Shown here: positions 41,883 through 49,753 of the stretch, piece after piece
Numbering within the stretch: the first letter of the stretch is position 1
Layout: each line of letters begins with the position of its first letter
Virus record (IMG/VR): IMGVR_UViG_3300037010_001702
Coordinates: 124,001-188,000 of that record
From: a virus
DNA: 64,000 nucleotides
Direction: 5' to 3' (one strand)
The notes under the pieces: generated by a model
Told to the model about the DNA's origin: nothing
The model's input: the letters and a program-made list of their open reading frames with translations, nothing else
Database searches by the model: none
Position numbers and translations under genes: made by a program

Positions 41883-42820
41883 TTTCGTTCAAGCAATTCC
41901 TGTCTGAGACAGCCATAAAGAAGTGGGATGTCGAACACATTGGCCTCGAGGGTCTGGTAACGCTTCTTAATGCCCAGTTTAAGTCTGGACTTGAGTCCAT
42001 TAAGAATGGTAGCATCTTGTTTCGTGGGCTGTCTGGTGGAAAGAACGAAGCAGATGGTTATAAAATAATCGACACTACTAAAGCGCACCGAACATCTAGA
42101 GATACAAACAATATTTACCAGCTGCTAATGGATAATTCAGCGGGCTTTAAGGATTATCCAAAGAGAAAGAATTCACTTATCTGTTCAACTGGATTAACAA
42201 CAGCTGAAAACTATGGCACTGTAAATGTTTTGATTCCGATAGATGGAACAAAAATAGCAGCACTTAAACATCCTGATATTTTTTCACAATCATTGCACAC
42301 CCCACTTGTCCAATCAGGAATTGGGGTGCAGGAGGTGAGTAATGAAATTGAAATGTTTCTGAGAGAACTAGGACTGCGTGGCAATAAGGTATTTGATGAT
42401 ATGCAGGTGCTTGATGATTTTTTAACTAATGTTGCCCCGGACAAAATTATAAAAGCTATAAGTGACAGTGAAACTGGTAATTGCTTTAACTACACTGAAT
42501 GCCTTAAGCTCTTCTCACGCTGTCTTGATGATAAAAAGATGACAACTCTCGCCAATGCGTTGTTCTCTCCTACCTCAATGGACATTAGACTGCTTACAGC
42601 GGGTGATGACATTCCACCTCACAATCAATTGGGGGTTGAAGCATGGTTCTCGGGCGTGGCAGTATCAATGCCACTGGCCACCTTTGCTGATATGCTTTAT
42701 GATTTGAAGAAGAGCGGATTCCCAGTGCATAAATCATTCGACAAGTATATGAAGTTGGAACTTAAGAAGGCTGCAGAACGCTATGATGCACAGCTACGCA
42801 GGGACCAGTCAAATGAGTAA
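41879..42820 (+). CDS. Internal head protein, LRG/ART-like paralogue 2
   Basis: The 313-residue protein starts MISFKQFLSETAIKKWDVEH, a capsid-targeting peptide with an L-S-E|T site. It continues with NGSILFRGLSGG (Arg), TSRDTNNIY, NSLICSTGLTTAENYG and VNVLIPIDGTK. The LFRG ... STG ... YG ... IP(I/A)(G/D)G order is shared with the proteins at 37320 and 44866 and recalls R-S-E ADP-ribosyltransferases. E-x-E at EVSNEIEMFL is a candidate catalytic pair. It is coupled to its neighbours by four- and eight-base overlaps. A packaged effector is inferred. Confidence 0.6.
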   Translation: MISFKQFLSETAIKKWDVEHIGLEGLVTLLNAQFKSGLESIKNGSILFRGLSGGKNEADGYKIIDTTKAHRTSRDTNNIYQLLMDNSAGFKDYPKRKNSLICSTGLTTAENYGTVNVLIPIDGTKIAALKHPDIFSQSLHTPLVQSGIGVQEVSNEIEMFLRELGLRGNKVFDDMQVLDDFLTNVAPDKIIKAISDSETGNCFNYTECLKLFSRCLDDKKMTTLANALFSPTSMDIRLLTAGDDIPPHNQLGVEAWFSGVAVSMPLATFADMLYDLKKSGFPVHKSFDKYMKLELKKAAERYDAQLRRDQSNE

Positions 42821-43385
42821 TATTTCCTTTAAAGAATTCCTCGCTGATGCTGTCCTTAAGAAGCGGGACCAGCAAAACTTAAGCCTTAAGCTTGTTGAGT
42901 TTGGTAAGAAGCTTCCTCTTGATCGAGAGGTTTGGTTCTCAAGCAAAGCTATTTTGACTAAGGACGACAAGTTTGATAGTATTGACGACGCGACCAAACA
43001 GCAGAAGAAAATCAAGATCGAGGAAGAAGTTAATGACAAGATTTTCTACACTGACTTCAAGAAAGAAAAGGAAATCCTCGATGGTAAGTACAAGCTAGTT
43101 GCTACTTGTGGTTGGGTAAAGATGAATGCTAAGCCAGCACACAAGAGCGAACAGTTTAGAATAGTAGCTAAAACAGCAGGCGGCACTGAGTGTGGCTGGG
43201 TAAATTTCGAGAAGCATGGTGATCATCTAGAGGCTCTTGATCTTTCTGTGCAACCAGCTCACAGACGTAAAGGCATTGCTACTGAAATGTATAAGCTCGC
43301 ACGAGAGTGCGGCAATGACGTAGCACCTTCTAAACTTCAAACAGGAATGGGTAAGACATTCTGGAATAAGGATCATTCAAAATGA
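42813..43385 (+). CDS. Packaged GNAT-family acetyltransferase
   Basis: The 190-residue protein (ATG 42813) begins MSNISFKEFLADAVLKKRDQ; FKEFLAD|A is a capsid-targeting peptide with Asp at the cleavage position. The C-terminal half is a GNAT domain: CGWVNFEKHGDHLEALDLSV then QPAHRRKGIATEMYKLAREC, whose (R/Q)-x-x-G-x-(G/A) acetyl-CoA loop is RRKGIA. The substrate is unknown. The gene overlaps the previous one by 8 bp and the kinase-like gene by four. Acetylation of a host target just after DNA entry is a reasonable inference. Confidence 0.75.
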   Translation: MSNISFKEFLADAVLKKRDQQNLSLKLVEFGKKLPLDREVWFSSKAILTKDDKFDSIDDATKQQKKIKIEEEVNDKIFYTDFKKEKEILDGKYKLVATCGWVKMNAKPAHKSEQFRIVAKTAGGTECGWVNFEKHGDHLEALDLSVQPAHRRKGIATEMYKLARECGNDVAPSKLQTGMGKTFWNKDHSK

Positions 43386-44056
43386 GATTAAAAATGAGAT
43401 TCAAAGAATTCATAACAGAGTGGTCAAACACAGCCAGTGGTATCAGAAAATCCTTAGAAAAGAAGGGCTATAAGTATATTGGCAAAGGTGTTGATCAATC
43501 TGCATATCTTGAACCAAAGACTGGTAGGGTGCTGAAAGTATTTGGCACTGGTCATGGTGGCGATGATGCTGGATTTTCTAAAGATCAATACATGTTTAAA
43601 GCCTGGGCTGCTTATTGTAAAAAGAATAGCACTAATGAATTTCTTCCAAAATTTGATGGTTGGGAATCATTTAAGTGGAAAGAAGAAATGTATCTTCAGA
43701 TCAGAATGGAAAAATTACAGAAGCTTCCAGACGATCTTGCTAACGCTCTTGAAAATATCTCAGAAGAGATTGATCGATCACATAATAAAGCAAAGACAAT
43801 CAATGACATTGTAATGCACGTGCACGAGCTAGACAATGAGGATGAATCCCCCATTCATCTTTTAAGATCACAAGCGGAAGCAATTGAAGAATTAATGGTT
43901 CTTCTAGGAGAAAAGGATTTTAGACTTCTTCTAACAACTATTGGTGATCTATCTAGAATAGCTTATGACGATGGTTATAGGTTTGATCTTCATGGCGGCA
44001 ATTTCATGCATCGTAATGACGGTATTCCCGTCATCGTTGATCCTTGGGTAATATAA
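43382..44056 (+). CDS. Packaged protein-kinase-like protein
   Basis: The 224-residue protein begins MRLKMRFKEFITEWSNTASG, with a capsid-targeting peptide (FKEFITE|W). Then come kinase landmarks: glycine-rich loop IGKGVDQSAYLE (33-44), the ATP-binding Lys in RVLKVFG (Lys52), a hinge-like YLQIRMEKLQ, the catalytic loop FDLHGGNFM (Asp202, Asn207) and the metal-binding Asp in VIVDPWV (Asp220). DLHxxN and DPW are seen in small or atypical kinases and aminoglycoside phosphotransferase relatives. The domain is complete but short. The substrate is unknown; it is likely injected. Confidence 0.75.
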   Translation: MRLKMRFKEFITEWSNTASGIRKSLEKKGYKYIGKGVDQSAYLEPKTGRVLKVFGTGHGGDDAGFSKDQYMFKAWAAYCKKNSTNEFLPKFDGWESFKWKEEMYLQIRMEKLQKLPDDLANALENISEEIDRSHNKAKTINDIVMHVHELDNEDESPIHLLRSQAEAIEELMVLLGEKDFRLLLTTIGDLSRIAYDDGYRFDLHGGNFMHRNDGIPVIVDPWVI

Positions 44057-44059
44057 ATA
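44052..44059 (+). promoter_or_regulatory. Late promoter (TATAAATA)
   Basis: A perfect TATAAATA overlapping the stop of the kinase-like gene, 75 bp upstream of the next start (GTG 44135). Confidence 0.7.
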
Positions 44060-44134
44060 TCTTTACACTTAGCATTCTCTATGATAGAGAAATACCATCT
44101 ACTATATTTGTTCTGAAGTAACACAAGGACTACC

Positions 44135-44869
44135 GTGCAGTTATCTTTCAAAAATTATTTATTAGAATCTAGTTCGGACAAGGGCATCCTAAAGGCTATC
44201 TTTGTTATTGGAATACCTGGATCTGGTAAGTCTTACACTACTGCACAACTAAATGGGGTGGTATCCCCAAAGATTGTGAATACTGACAAAGCTTCAGAGT
44301 TTATGTCTGCAAAAATTGATAAGAAAATTAATTCTGAAACATGGGATGATTTTAAAGACTCTGCACACCGCATAACAAAGACTATGTTAATGAATTATCT
44401 GGACGGGGTATTACCACTATTCATCGATGGTACATCTAGTAATTTGAAAAATATCCATAGACGTATTGGCATTTTAAAATCGGTGGGCTATGATATCGGC
44501 ATTATTAATGTGACTACATCACTAGAAACGGCAAAGAAGCGAGCAAAGGAACGAGAAGAAAAAATTGGTAGAGCTGTTGATGTGTCATTTATCGAAGCTA
44601 ATTTTAAGAAGAGCGCTGAAAATGCAGCCGAATTAAAAAGTCAAGTTTCATTCTTTAGAGAAATCAATAATGATTCTGGCGTACTAGATGATGCTGCTAT
44701 GAAAAAATTATTCAATGAAGTGCAAGACTTCTATTCTAAGAAAGTATCTAACCTTACTGGCCGTAGGGTTCTAGAAGAAATGAATAGCAAGAAGACCAAG
44801 TATCTTGCTCCAGAAATAATGTCAAGAAAAGAGTTAGAACTTCTTTGCAATGGATGGTACCGAGAATGA
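44135..44869 (+). CDS. Packaged P-loop kinase, zeta-toxin/PNK-like
   Basis: The 244-residue protein (GTG start, AAGGA upstream) begins MQLSFKNYLLESSSDKGILK, a capsid-targeting peptide (YLLE|S). Walker A GIPGSGKS is at residues 26-33, preceded by AIFVI. A later LPLFIDGTSSNLKNIHRR gives the Asp and Arg features of the polynucleotide-kinase/zeta-toxin group, and AKKRAKEREEKIGR is a lid-like basic helix. Such enzymes phosphorylate nucleic-acid ends or UDP-sugars; which applies here is unknown. It overlaps the next gene by four bases (ATGA). Confidence 0.75.
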   Translation: MQLSFKNYLLESSSDKGILKAIFVIGIPGSGKSYTTAQLNGVVSPKIVNTDKASEFMSAKIDKKINSETWDDFKDSAHRITKTMLMNYLDGVLPLFIDGTSSNLKNIHRRIGILKSVGYDIGIINVTTSLETAKKRAKEREEKIGRAVDVSFIEANFKKSAENAAELKSQVSFFREINNDSGVLDDAAMKKLFNEVQDFYSKKVSNLTGRRVLEEMNSKKTKYLAPEIMSRKELELLCNGWYRE

Positions 44870-45510
44870 TCTCTTTTAAACAATTCTTAAGCGAAGCATC
44901 TGAGTTTGACTTAGAAAAATTCAAGAAAGAGTGTTCTGTATATCTTGCCATGCTAAAGGGTACGCATGGCCGACAGATGCTATATCGCGGCACCCACAAT
45001 ATACCGAAAGACTATCAAGTAGAAACTTGGAAAGAACGTGAAGGACCCAGAGATTCTTCATTCACTATGCATGACGGTATTAACAAATACTTCGAAGACA
45101 AGTTTGGCGTAAAGGCTAGAGACTGGATGTTCTGCTCAGGTAGTCCTAATGATGCAGCAATCTACAGTGCAAGTCGTAAAGACCTTACTATCATTTTTCC
45201 AATAGGCAATTTTGAATGGCTTTGTGCAACTGACGATGATGCTCATGATATGACTGGTTTCTACAACCGGTGCGGTGGTCGTAATGATCCAACATATGAC
45301 AATCCTGAAATTGAAAAGAGTAATAAGCTTGCTGTAGAAATTATGAAAGATAAGATGGAAAAATGGCATTGGAAAGATAGTGAGGACATTGTTGGATGCA
45401 TAAAGTCTAATAACGAAATAATGTTCAGATGTGGTAAGTTTTATGCTTTCAATCATAATGGACCTACTGCAGAAAGCCCTGAGTTTCAAGACTTCTTTCT
45501 ATCAATCTGA
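44866..45510 (+). CDS. Internal head protein, LRG/ART-like paralogue 3
   Basis: The 214-residue protein (ATG 44866) begins MISFKQFLSEASEFDLEKFK, nearly the same leader as the protein at 41879. Shared motifs are GRQMLYRGTHNIP (Arg), EGPRDSSFTMH, FGVKARDWMFCSGSPNDAAIY and LTIIFPIGNFEW. The LYRGT element is the most ADP-ribosyltransferase-like of the three paralogues. No clear E-x-E is present near the C-terminus. It is the last gene before a late promoter and the 718-residue candidate polyprotein. Confidence 0.6.
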   Translation: MISFKQFLSEASEFDLEKFKKECSVYLAMLKGTHGRQMLYRGTHNIPKDYQVETWKEREGPRDSSFTMHDGINKYFEDKFGVKARDWMFCSGSPNDAAIYSASRKDLTIIFPIGNFEWLCATDDDAHDMTGFYNRCGGRNDPTYDNPEIEKSNKLAVEIMKDKMEKWHWKDSEDIVGCIKSNNEIMFRCGKFYAFNHNGPTAESPEFQDFFLSI

Positions 45511-45535
45511 TCTAACCTACTTCTTCTGGACATTC

Positions 45536-45543
45536 GATAAATA
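45536..45543 (+). promoter_or_regulatory. Late promoter (GATAAATA)
   Basis: GATAAATA 22 bp upstream of ATG 45566. Confidence 0.65.
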
Positions 45544-45565
45544 AGCTATCATATTGGAGACACTA

Positions 45566-47722
45566 ATGAAACTTACACAGCAACTTCTTTCTATTTCAGA
45601 AGAATCAGCAGTAGCAAAGTCAGCTCAGCTGCAAGCAGACTTACTAAAGGCTCACCAGAAAGCTAAGAAGGTCAGTGCAGATCAAGGCGTAGTTCAATAC
45701 ATCAATAAGGATAAGAACACAGGTCGCATTTATGCATCTGATTGGTATGATGACGATGAAACTATTGCATCATACAACAATGGTAAGCTAAAAGGTGCAG
45801 TCAAAGAAGAAATCGTTCCTTTATCAAAATTAAAACCAGGAATGAAGATTCGTTGGGTAGAAGACGGTGACGAAAAAATAGGCACTATTATTGCTGATCC
45901 AAAATATAATGGTGGGATGAGAATCGGGGGTCGTTCTGTTAAAAATATTTTCGATCAAGGTTCTACAACAGAATTAACAATCATAAAAGAAGCTTCCGAA
46001 CTGAATGATGCCACCATTAATTACATGGAAGATAAGAAGAAAGAGGGTGCTAATAAGAATGCTGATCTAATGGAGGAAGATGATGAAGATTATGAAGATG
46101 ATGAAGATTATGAAGATGATGAAGATGATGAAGACCCAAATACTTTCTATGTAGCATTCTGTTATGAAGATGAGCACCGCTCATGGATTGGTAAAGTCAC
46201 TAAGACAAATGGTGGTAAGTGGCGTGAAGAGAAGTATCAAGGTAAGCCCGACTATCATTGGGGCACTTCATACATGAGCTACTTGAAGCCACAAGACGTT
46301 ATGAACTGGATTCATAAAGACTATAGCTCTCGTCGTGGTTTGGAAATTGAAGGTCCATTCTTTACTCCAGCAGAAGCTATTGAGTATGCAGAACACAATG
46401 GGGGTTCTATTAAAGAATCAGTTGGGATGACGGAAGCCCAAGCTTATACTGACTTTGAAGATTGGAAGCAAGCAGTTTTGAATTCATATCCACGACAAGC
46501 TAAGAAGATTAAATTCAAGGGTCGCATGGAAGGTGGTAAGGATACTATCTCTGCTGAAGTTCCAGGAGAAGACCGTTGCTATGGCGTGTGGAGTCAAGAC
46601 AAAGAGAAGGGTGTTGTTCTTTCTGAAGCTGCAAAGGACATGATTGAAGCTTATGGAATTCGTGGTATGAAGCGTACTCCGTGGCGGCGTACCTTCAAGA
46701 ATGAGGATGCTCTCATCAAGTGGGCCGAGAAGAATGATGCTGAAGTATATGGCCAGCGTGAAACTGATTATGCTATCGAGCTCAACAAGAACAGCAAGCA
46801 TAAGGGTGAGAAGGTTTCAGAAGCGTTTAAGGGTAGCTTTAACGACGACGATTGGTATGAAGTAAATCCAAAAACAAATGAGGTTGTTAAGTACGCTGGT
46901 GGTAAGGATAGCTACAAAACTGTTTATGGCGGTGAGCACAAGCTTGGCAATGGAAATGTTGTAATGCGTGGTATGAAGGCTAAGCACCTTAAGCCAATTG
47001 AAGAAGCATTAGACCTTTCTAACTTCTCACCCGAGATTCAGTGGCGCAAGAATAAGATTGCTGTGCTTGAAAAGCAGATTGAGAAGAAACCATCCGTCGC
47101 AAAGCAGATTAAAGATCCGAAAAGACAAATAAAGGAAAAGGAACTTGCAATGACATTTAACGAAGCTAAGGTGCCACGCAAGGGTTCCATTGCCTATAAT
47201 GCAATGATGAAACGCAAGGAAGAAGAGAATAAGCCAGAGAATATCAAGAATACTGAAAAGATTGGTAACACGAACCATATGGTCGGGACAGCTAAGGTAG
47301 TGCATGACGAAGCTAATGAAGGTATATCTCCTTACAAGCCAAATGCGCGAGTAAAGATCATCTCTGGGCCTAAGGACTGCATTGGTAAGGAAGGAACGAT
47401 TGGCGAGGTAGTTACTACCAATGGTCAAAAATCCTACACCGTTGACTACGATCATGACTACAAGTCAAGCAAACCTAACTTCGGTGCTAAGTCAGTGAGA
47501 CTTCAACCAAGGGACATCAAGCTTATTCGTGGGCCAGTAAAGGAAGCAAAAGATACTCAGCTTGAGGTTATTAACAGATCTCACATAGAGCATGGCCTTC
47601 CTAAGAAAGTTCTCTTCACTGGCAACAAGGAAGAGTGCTATGAATTCATGCGTAAGCACAAGTCTCTTCTCATGGATCTTATGGATAAAGCTACGGGAAA
47701 GTTGGTGTCCTATGTCCTATAA
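45566..47722 (+). CDS. Large internal protein with repeated gp21-type sites (candidate polyprotein)
   Basis: A 718-residue protein starting MKLTQQLLSISEESAVAKSA (S-I-S-E|E). Possible gp21 sites separate small domains along its length: TIIKEASELN, GSIKESVGM, KVSEAFKGS, PIEEALDLS, TFNEAKVP, HDEANEG and PVKEAKDT. Domains between them include a short barrel-like piece (LKPGMKIRWVEDGDEKIGTI), an extremely acidic tract (EEDDEDYEDDEDYEDDEDDE) and a second barrel-like piece (PNARVKIISGPKDCIGKEGT). No enzyme motif was found. The start was chosen at ATG 45566 (GGAG 6 bp upstream). An internal head polyprotein is inferred. It overlaps the next gene by 11 bp. Confidence 0.5.
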   Translation: MKLTQQLLSISEESAVAKSAQLQADLLKAHQKAKKVSADQGVVQYINKDKNTGRIYASDWYDDDETIASYNNGKLKGAVKEEIVPLSKLKPGMKIRWVEDGDEKIGTIIADPKYNGGMRIGGRSVKNIFDQGSTTELTIIKEASELNDATINYMEDKKKEGANKNADLMEEDDEDYEDDEDYEDDEDDEDPNTFYVAFCYEDEHRSWIGKVTKTNGGKWREEKYQGKPDYHWGTSYMSYLKPQDVMNWIHKDYSSRRGLEIEGPFFTPAEAIEYAEHNGGSIKESVGMTEAQAYTDFEDWKQAVLNSYPRQAKKIKFKGRMEGGKDTISAEVPGEDRCYGVWSQDKEKGVVLSEAAKDMIEAYGIRGMKRTPWRRTFKNEDALIKWAEKNDAEVYGQRETDYAIELNKNSKHKGEKVSEAFKGSFNDDDWYEVNPKTNEVVKYAGGKDSYKTVYGGEHKLGNGNVVMRGMKAKHLKPIEEALDLSNFSPEIQWRKNKIAVLEKQIEKKPSVAKQIKDPKRQIKEKELAMTFNEAKVPRKGSIAYNAMMKRKEEENKPENIKNTEKIGNTNHMVGTAKVVHDEANEGISPYKPNARVKIISGPKDCIGKEGTIGEVVTTNGQKSYTVDYDHDYKSSKPNFGAKSVRLQPRDIKLIRGPVKEAKDTQLEVINRSHIEHGLPKKVLFTGNKEECYEFMRKHKSLLMDLMDKATGKLVSYVL

Positions 47723-48014
47723 GCCATCATTTCGCCAGTTTATTGAAGAACAGACTCTTCAAGCGACCATTAATAATGTTGCGATGCAGATGGTCGGAGG
47801 ACCGATTCAAAAGATTGACTCCATCAAGGAAAGAGATATTGAAACAGCAAGAGAACTTCTGCACCGCTTTGTAAAGGCAGCAGATGGTTCTTGGATAATC
47901 AATGTGTTCAAAGCGACATGGGGTAAGTTCATTCGAATTGACCCACCTAAGGGTTCTCCTGCACCACAGGAGTTCTATGTTCCAGTTAATAAAGAGGAAG
48001 AATATGCTACTTAA
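47712..48014 (+). CDS. Small internal head protein with capsid-targeting peptide
   Basis: The 100-residue protein (ATG 47712) begins MSYKPSFRQFIEEQTLQATI; FRQFIEE|Q is a targeting peptide with an I-x-E site. The rest is a small alpha/beta protein (ELLHRFVKAADGSWIINVFK) without a known motif. It is nested between two genes with overlaps of 11 bp at each end, so it is translated with them. The longer in-frame start at 47592 would remove the leader from the N-terminus and has no ribosome site. Confidence 0.6.
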   Translation: MSYKPSFRQFIEEQTLQATINNVAMQMVGGPIQKIDSIKERDIETARELLHRFVKAADGSWIINVFKATWGKFIRIDPPKGSPAPQEFYVPVNKEEEYAT

Positions 48015-48507
48015 ACAACTAATGGAAGTTAAGACCATCAAAGAAGGTCAGATGAAGAATGCAATTATGGATACGGTTGAAGACCAGTGCCGCAATGCAG
48101 ATATTCCAAAGGGCGCATCATATGATCAAGCAGTTGCTGCTATCGTAAAGAGCATTCGCAAAACAGACACCATAGCTGCTGAGTGCTCAGTATCAGAACT
48201 AACTGGCTATGTAAAGGAATACTTTACTGAGGACGAGTATGTTGCAGAATCTGCAGACCTTGCTAAGCAACTTGTTTGTGGCGAAGACGCGTCAATGAAT
48301 CCTAACTTTGCTTCTACTCAAGGTGAGCAACCTTCCGACGTAGCTCAAGCACCAGCTCAAGCACCACTTCCACCAGAACAAATTGGTAAGGCTGGTGATT
48401 ACCTCGTCATGCTTGATCAAAAGTCTGAAATTGTTACGATCACGAAAGGCGGACAGGTTATTACCAGCATGCCACTTGTTATTTGGACTCAACTTAAGAG
48501 AAGCTAA
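48004..48507 (+). CDS. Putative internal/core protein
   Basis: The 167-residue protein (ATG 48004, AGAGG upstream) begins MLLKQLMEVKTIKEGQMKNA, with an I-K-E|G site. A helical, Cys-containing middle (VEDQCRNADIPKGASYDQAV) is followed by a Pro/Ala/Gln linker (SDVAQAPAQAPLPPEQ) and a C-terminal beta piece (KAGDYLVMLDQKSEIVTITK). No enzymatic motif is visible. The overlap with the upstream gene suggests the same late transcript. Confidence 0.5.
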   Translation: MLLKQLMEVKTIKEGQMKNAIMDTVEDQCRNADIPKGASYDQAVAAIVKSIRKTDTIAAECSVSELTGYVKEYFTEDEYVAESADLAKQLVCGEDASMNPNFASTQGEQPSDVAQAPAQAPLPPEQIGKAGDYLVMLDQKSEIVTITKGGQVITSMPLVIWTQLKRS

Positions 48508-48814
48508 ATATTATCATCCAGAGAATTTCTTGCAGAAGCTGTCATTAGTAAGATGCCGGACTTTGAGGTGGTGAATGTGAAGAAAGCTATTAAAGCTTTC
48601 TTCATAAAAACTACGGAGCGCACCCACGGTGGTGGGTGCTTACAGTCCTGAAAAGACTGGTTTTAAGGTTCTCACCACTAAAACGCTCCATACCGTCTCA
48701 GAAACAACTGAAGTTTGGGTTGGTGGTAAAGTAGTTTTTATCAGACCTGACCTACTGCAAGAAGTAAAGGAAGCTCTTAACGAGCACCGATTGCCTTCCT
48801 GTCACTATAAATAA
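48508..48814 (+). pseudogene. Broken internal-protein gene (ATA at the start position, frameshift)
   Basis: Directly after the previous TAA the frame reads ATA then LSSREFLAEAVISKMPDFEV, i.e. a capsid-targeting peptide (REFLAE|A) whose expected ATG is now ATA. It continues to THGGGCLQS then stops near 48651. The +1 frame from about 48629 carries VGAYSPEKTGFKVLTTKTLH and continues to TAA 48812-48814. A 1-nt insertion in the GGTGGTGGG run at 48627-48635 probably separates the halves. It is likely a pseudogene of about 100 codons. Confidence 0.65.
48806..48813 (+). promoter_or_regulatory. Late promoter (TATAAATA) for the large terminase
   Basis: A perfect TATAAATA overlapping the end of the broken gene, 55 bp before the terminase ATG, which has a GGAG site. 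Confidence 0.75.
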
Positions 48815-48868
48815 ATTGCAGGTTATTAAAACGTCTCACGTGTCCCTGCGATATTATAGGAGATAATT

Positions 48869-49753
48869 ATGGCAGGAAATGAGCTCATTAAACGAGCATA
48901 TACGGAATCGGAATATACCCCCGAGCTTATTCAAGAGCTCGTAAGGTGTCAAAAGGACCCCGTCTACTTTATTAGAAAGTACGTCTGGCTCCAGCACCCA
49001 AAGCGCGGTAAAATTCTATTTGACTTGTATCCCTATCAAGAGGAGCTTATTCACGCGTGTGAGAACAATACCCGTGTTATCGCTCTTATCTCCCGTCAGA
49101 TGGGTAAGACGCAGACCATCTCCATGTACCTTTTGTGGTATGCGATGTTCCACCGAGATCAAACGATTGTCATCGCTTCTAAGAACAATAGCCACGCTAT
49201 GGAAATTATGGATCGTATCCGCTTCGCGTACGAAGAACTTCCGCACTGGCTAAAGGCAGGTTGTAAGTACTATAACAAGCACAACATTGAATTCGACAAT
49301 GGTTCCCGCATTAAGTCTGAAGCTACTACCGAAAAGACTGGTCGGGGATTGGCAATTTCAAAGCTTTACCTTGACGAATTGGCCTTCATCTCACCACGCG
49401 TTCAAACTGAAATGTGGCGCTCACTATCGCCAACTCTTTCAACTGGTGGTTCTGCTATCATCTCATCTACTCCTAATGGTGATACTGACCTGTTTGCTAC
49501 TCTTTGGCGTGGTGCTAAATCAGGTGAGAACAACTTCAAGCCAGTGTTCTTCCCGTGGCACCTTCACCCTGATCGCAAGGAAGAGTACATTAAGCAGATG
49601 CAGGGCGAACTTGGTCCTGTAGGTTTCCGACAGGAAGTTCTGTGTTGCTCAAGTTGGGCCTCTATAAATACTTCTATTGGTAAAACCACTTTAGAAGAAC
49701 TTTATGAATGCCTATTAGAAGGGCAAGAGCAGGTGTATCACATCAATGTTTGA
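48869..49753 (+). CDS. gp17: Large terminase gp17, N-terminal half plus N-intein
   Basis: A 294-residue ORF. Residues 1-258 are the terminase ATPase: ALISRQMGKTQT (Walker A, 72-83), FDNGSRIKSE, KLYLDELAF (Walker B, 165-173) and SSTPNGDTD (coupling motif III). They end at GFRQEVL. From Cys259 the sequence is an intein start: CCSSWASINTSIGKTTLEEL then YECLLEGQEQVYHINV and TGA. C-x7-I-x-T-x2-G-x5-EELYE matches block A of inteins. The missing terminase half plus the C-intein is at 50214. Splicing would join ...RQEVL to CEFISS..., restoring the family's 'RQE..CEF' sequence. The N-intein is only 36 residues. Confidence 0.93.
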   Translation: MAGNELIKRAYTESEYTPELIQELVRCQKDPVYFIRKYVWLQHPKRGKILFDLYPYQEELIHACENNTRVIALISRQMGKTQTISMYLLWYAMFHRDQTIVIASKNNSHAMEIMDRIRFAYEELPHWLKAGCKYYNKHNIEFDNGSRIKSEATTEKTGRGLAISKLYLDELAFISPRVQTEMWRSLSPTLSTGGSAIISSTPNGDTDLFATLWRGAKSGENNFKPVFFPWHLHPDRKEEYIKQMQGELGPVGFRQEVLCCSSWASINTSIGKTTLEELYECLLEGQEQVYHINV

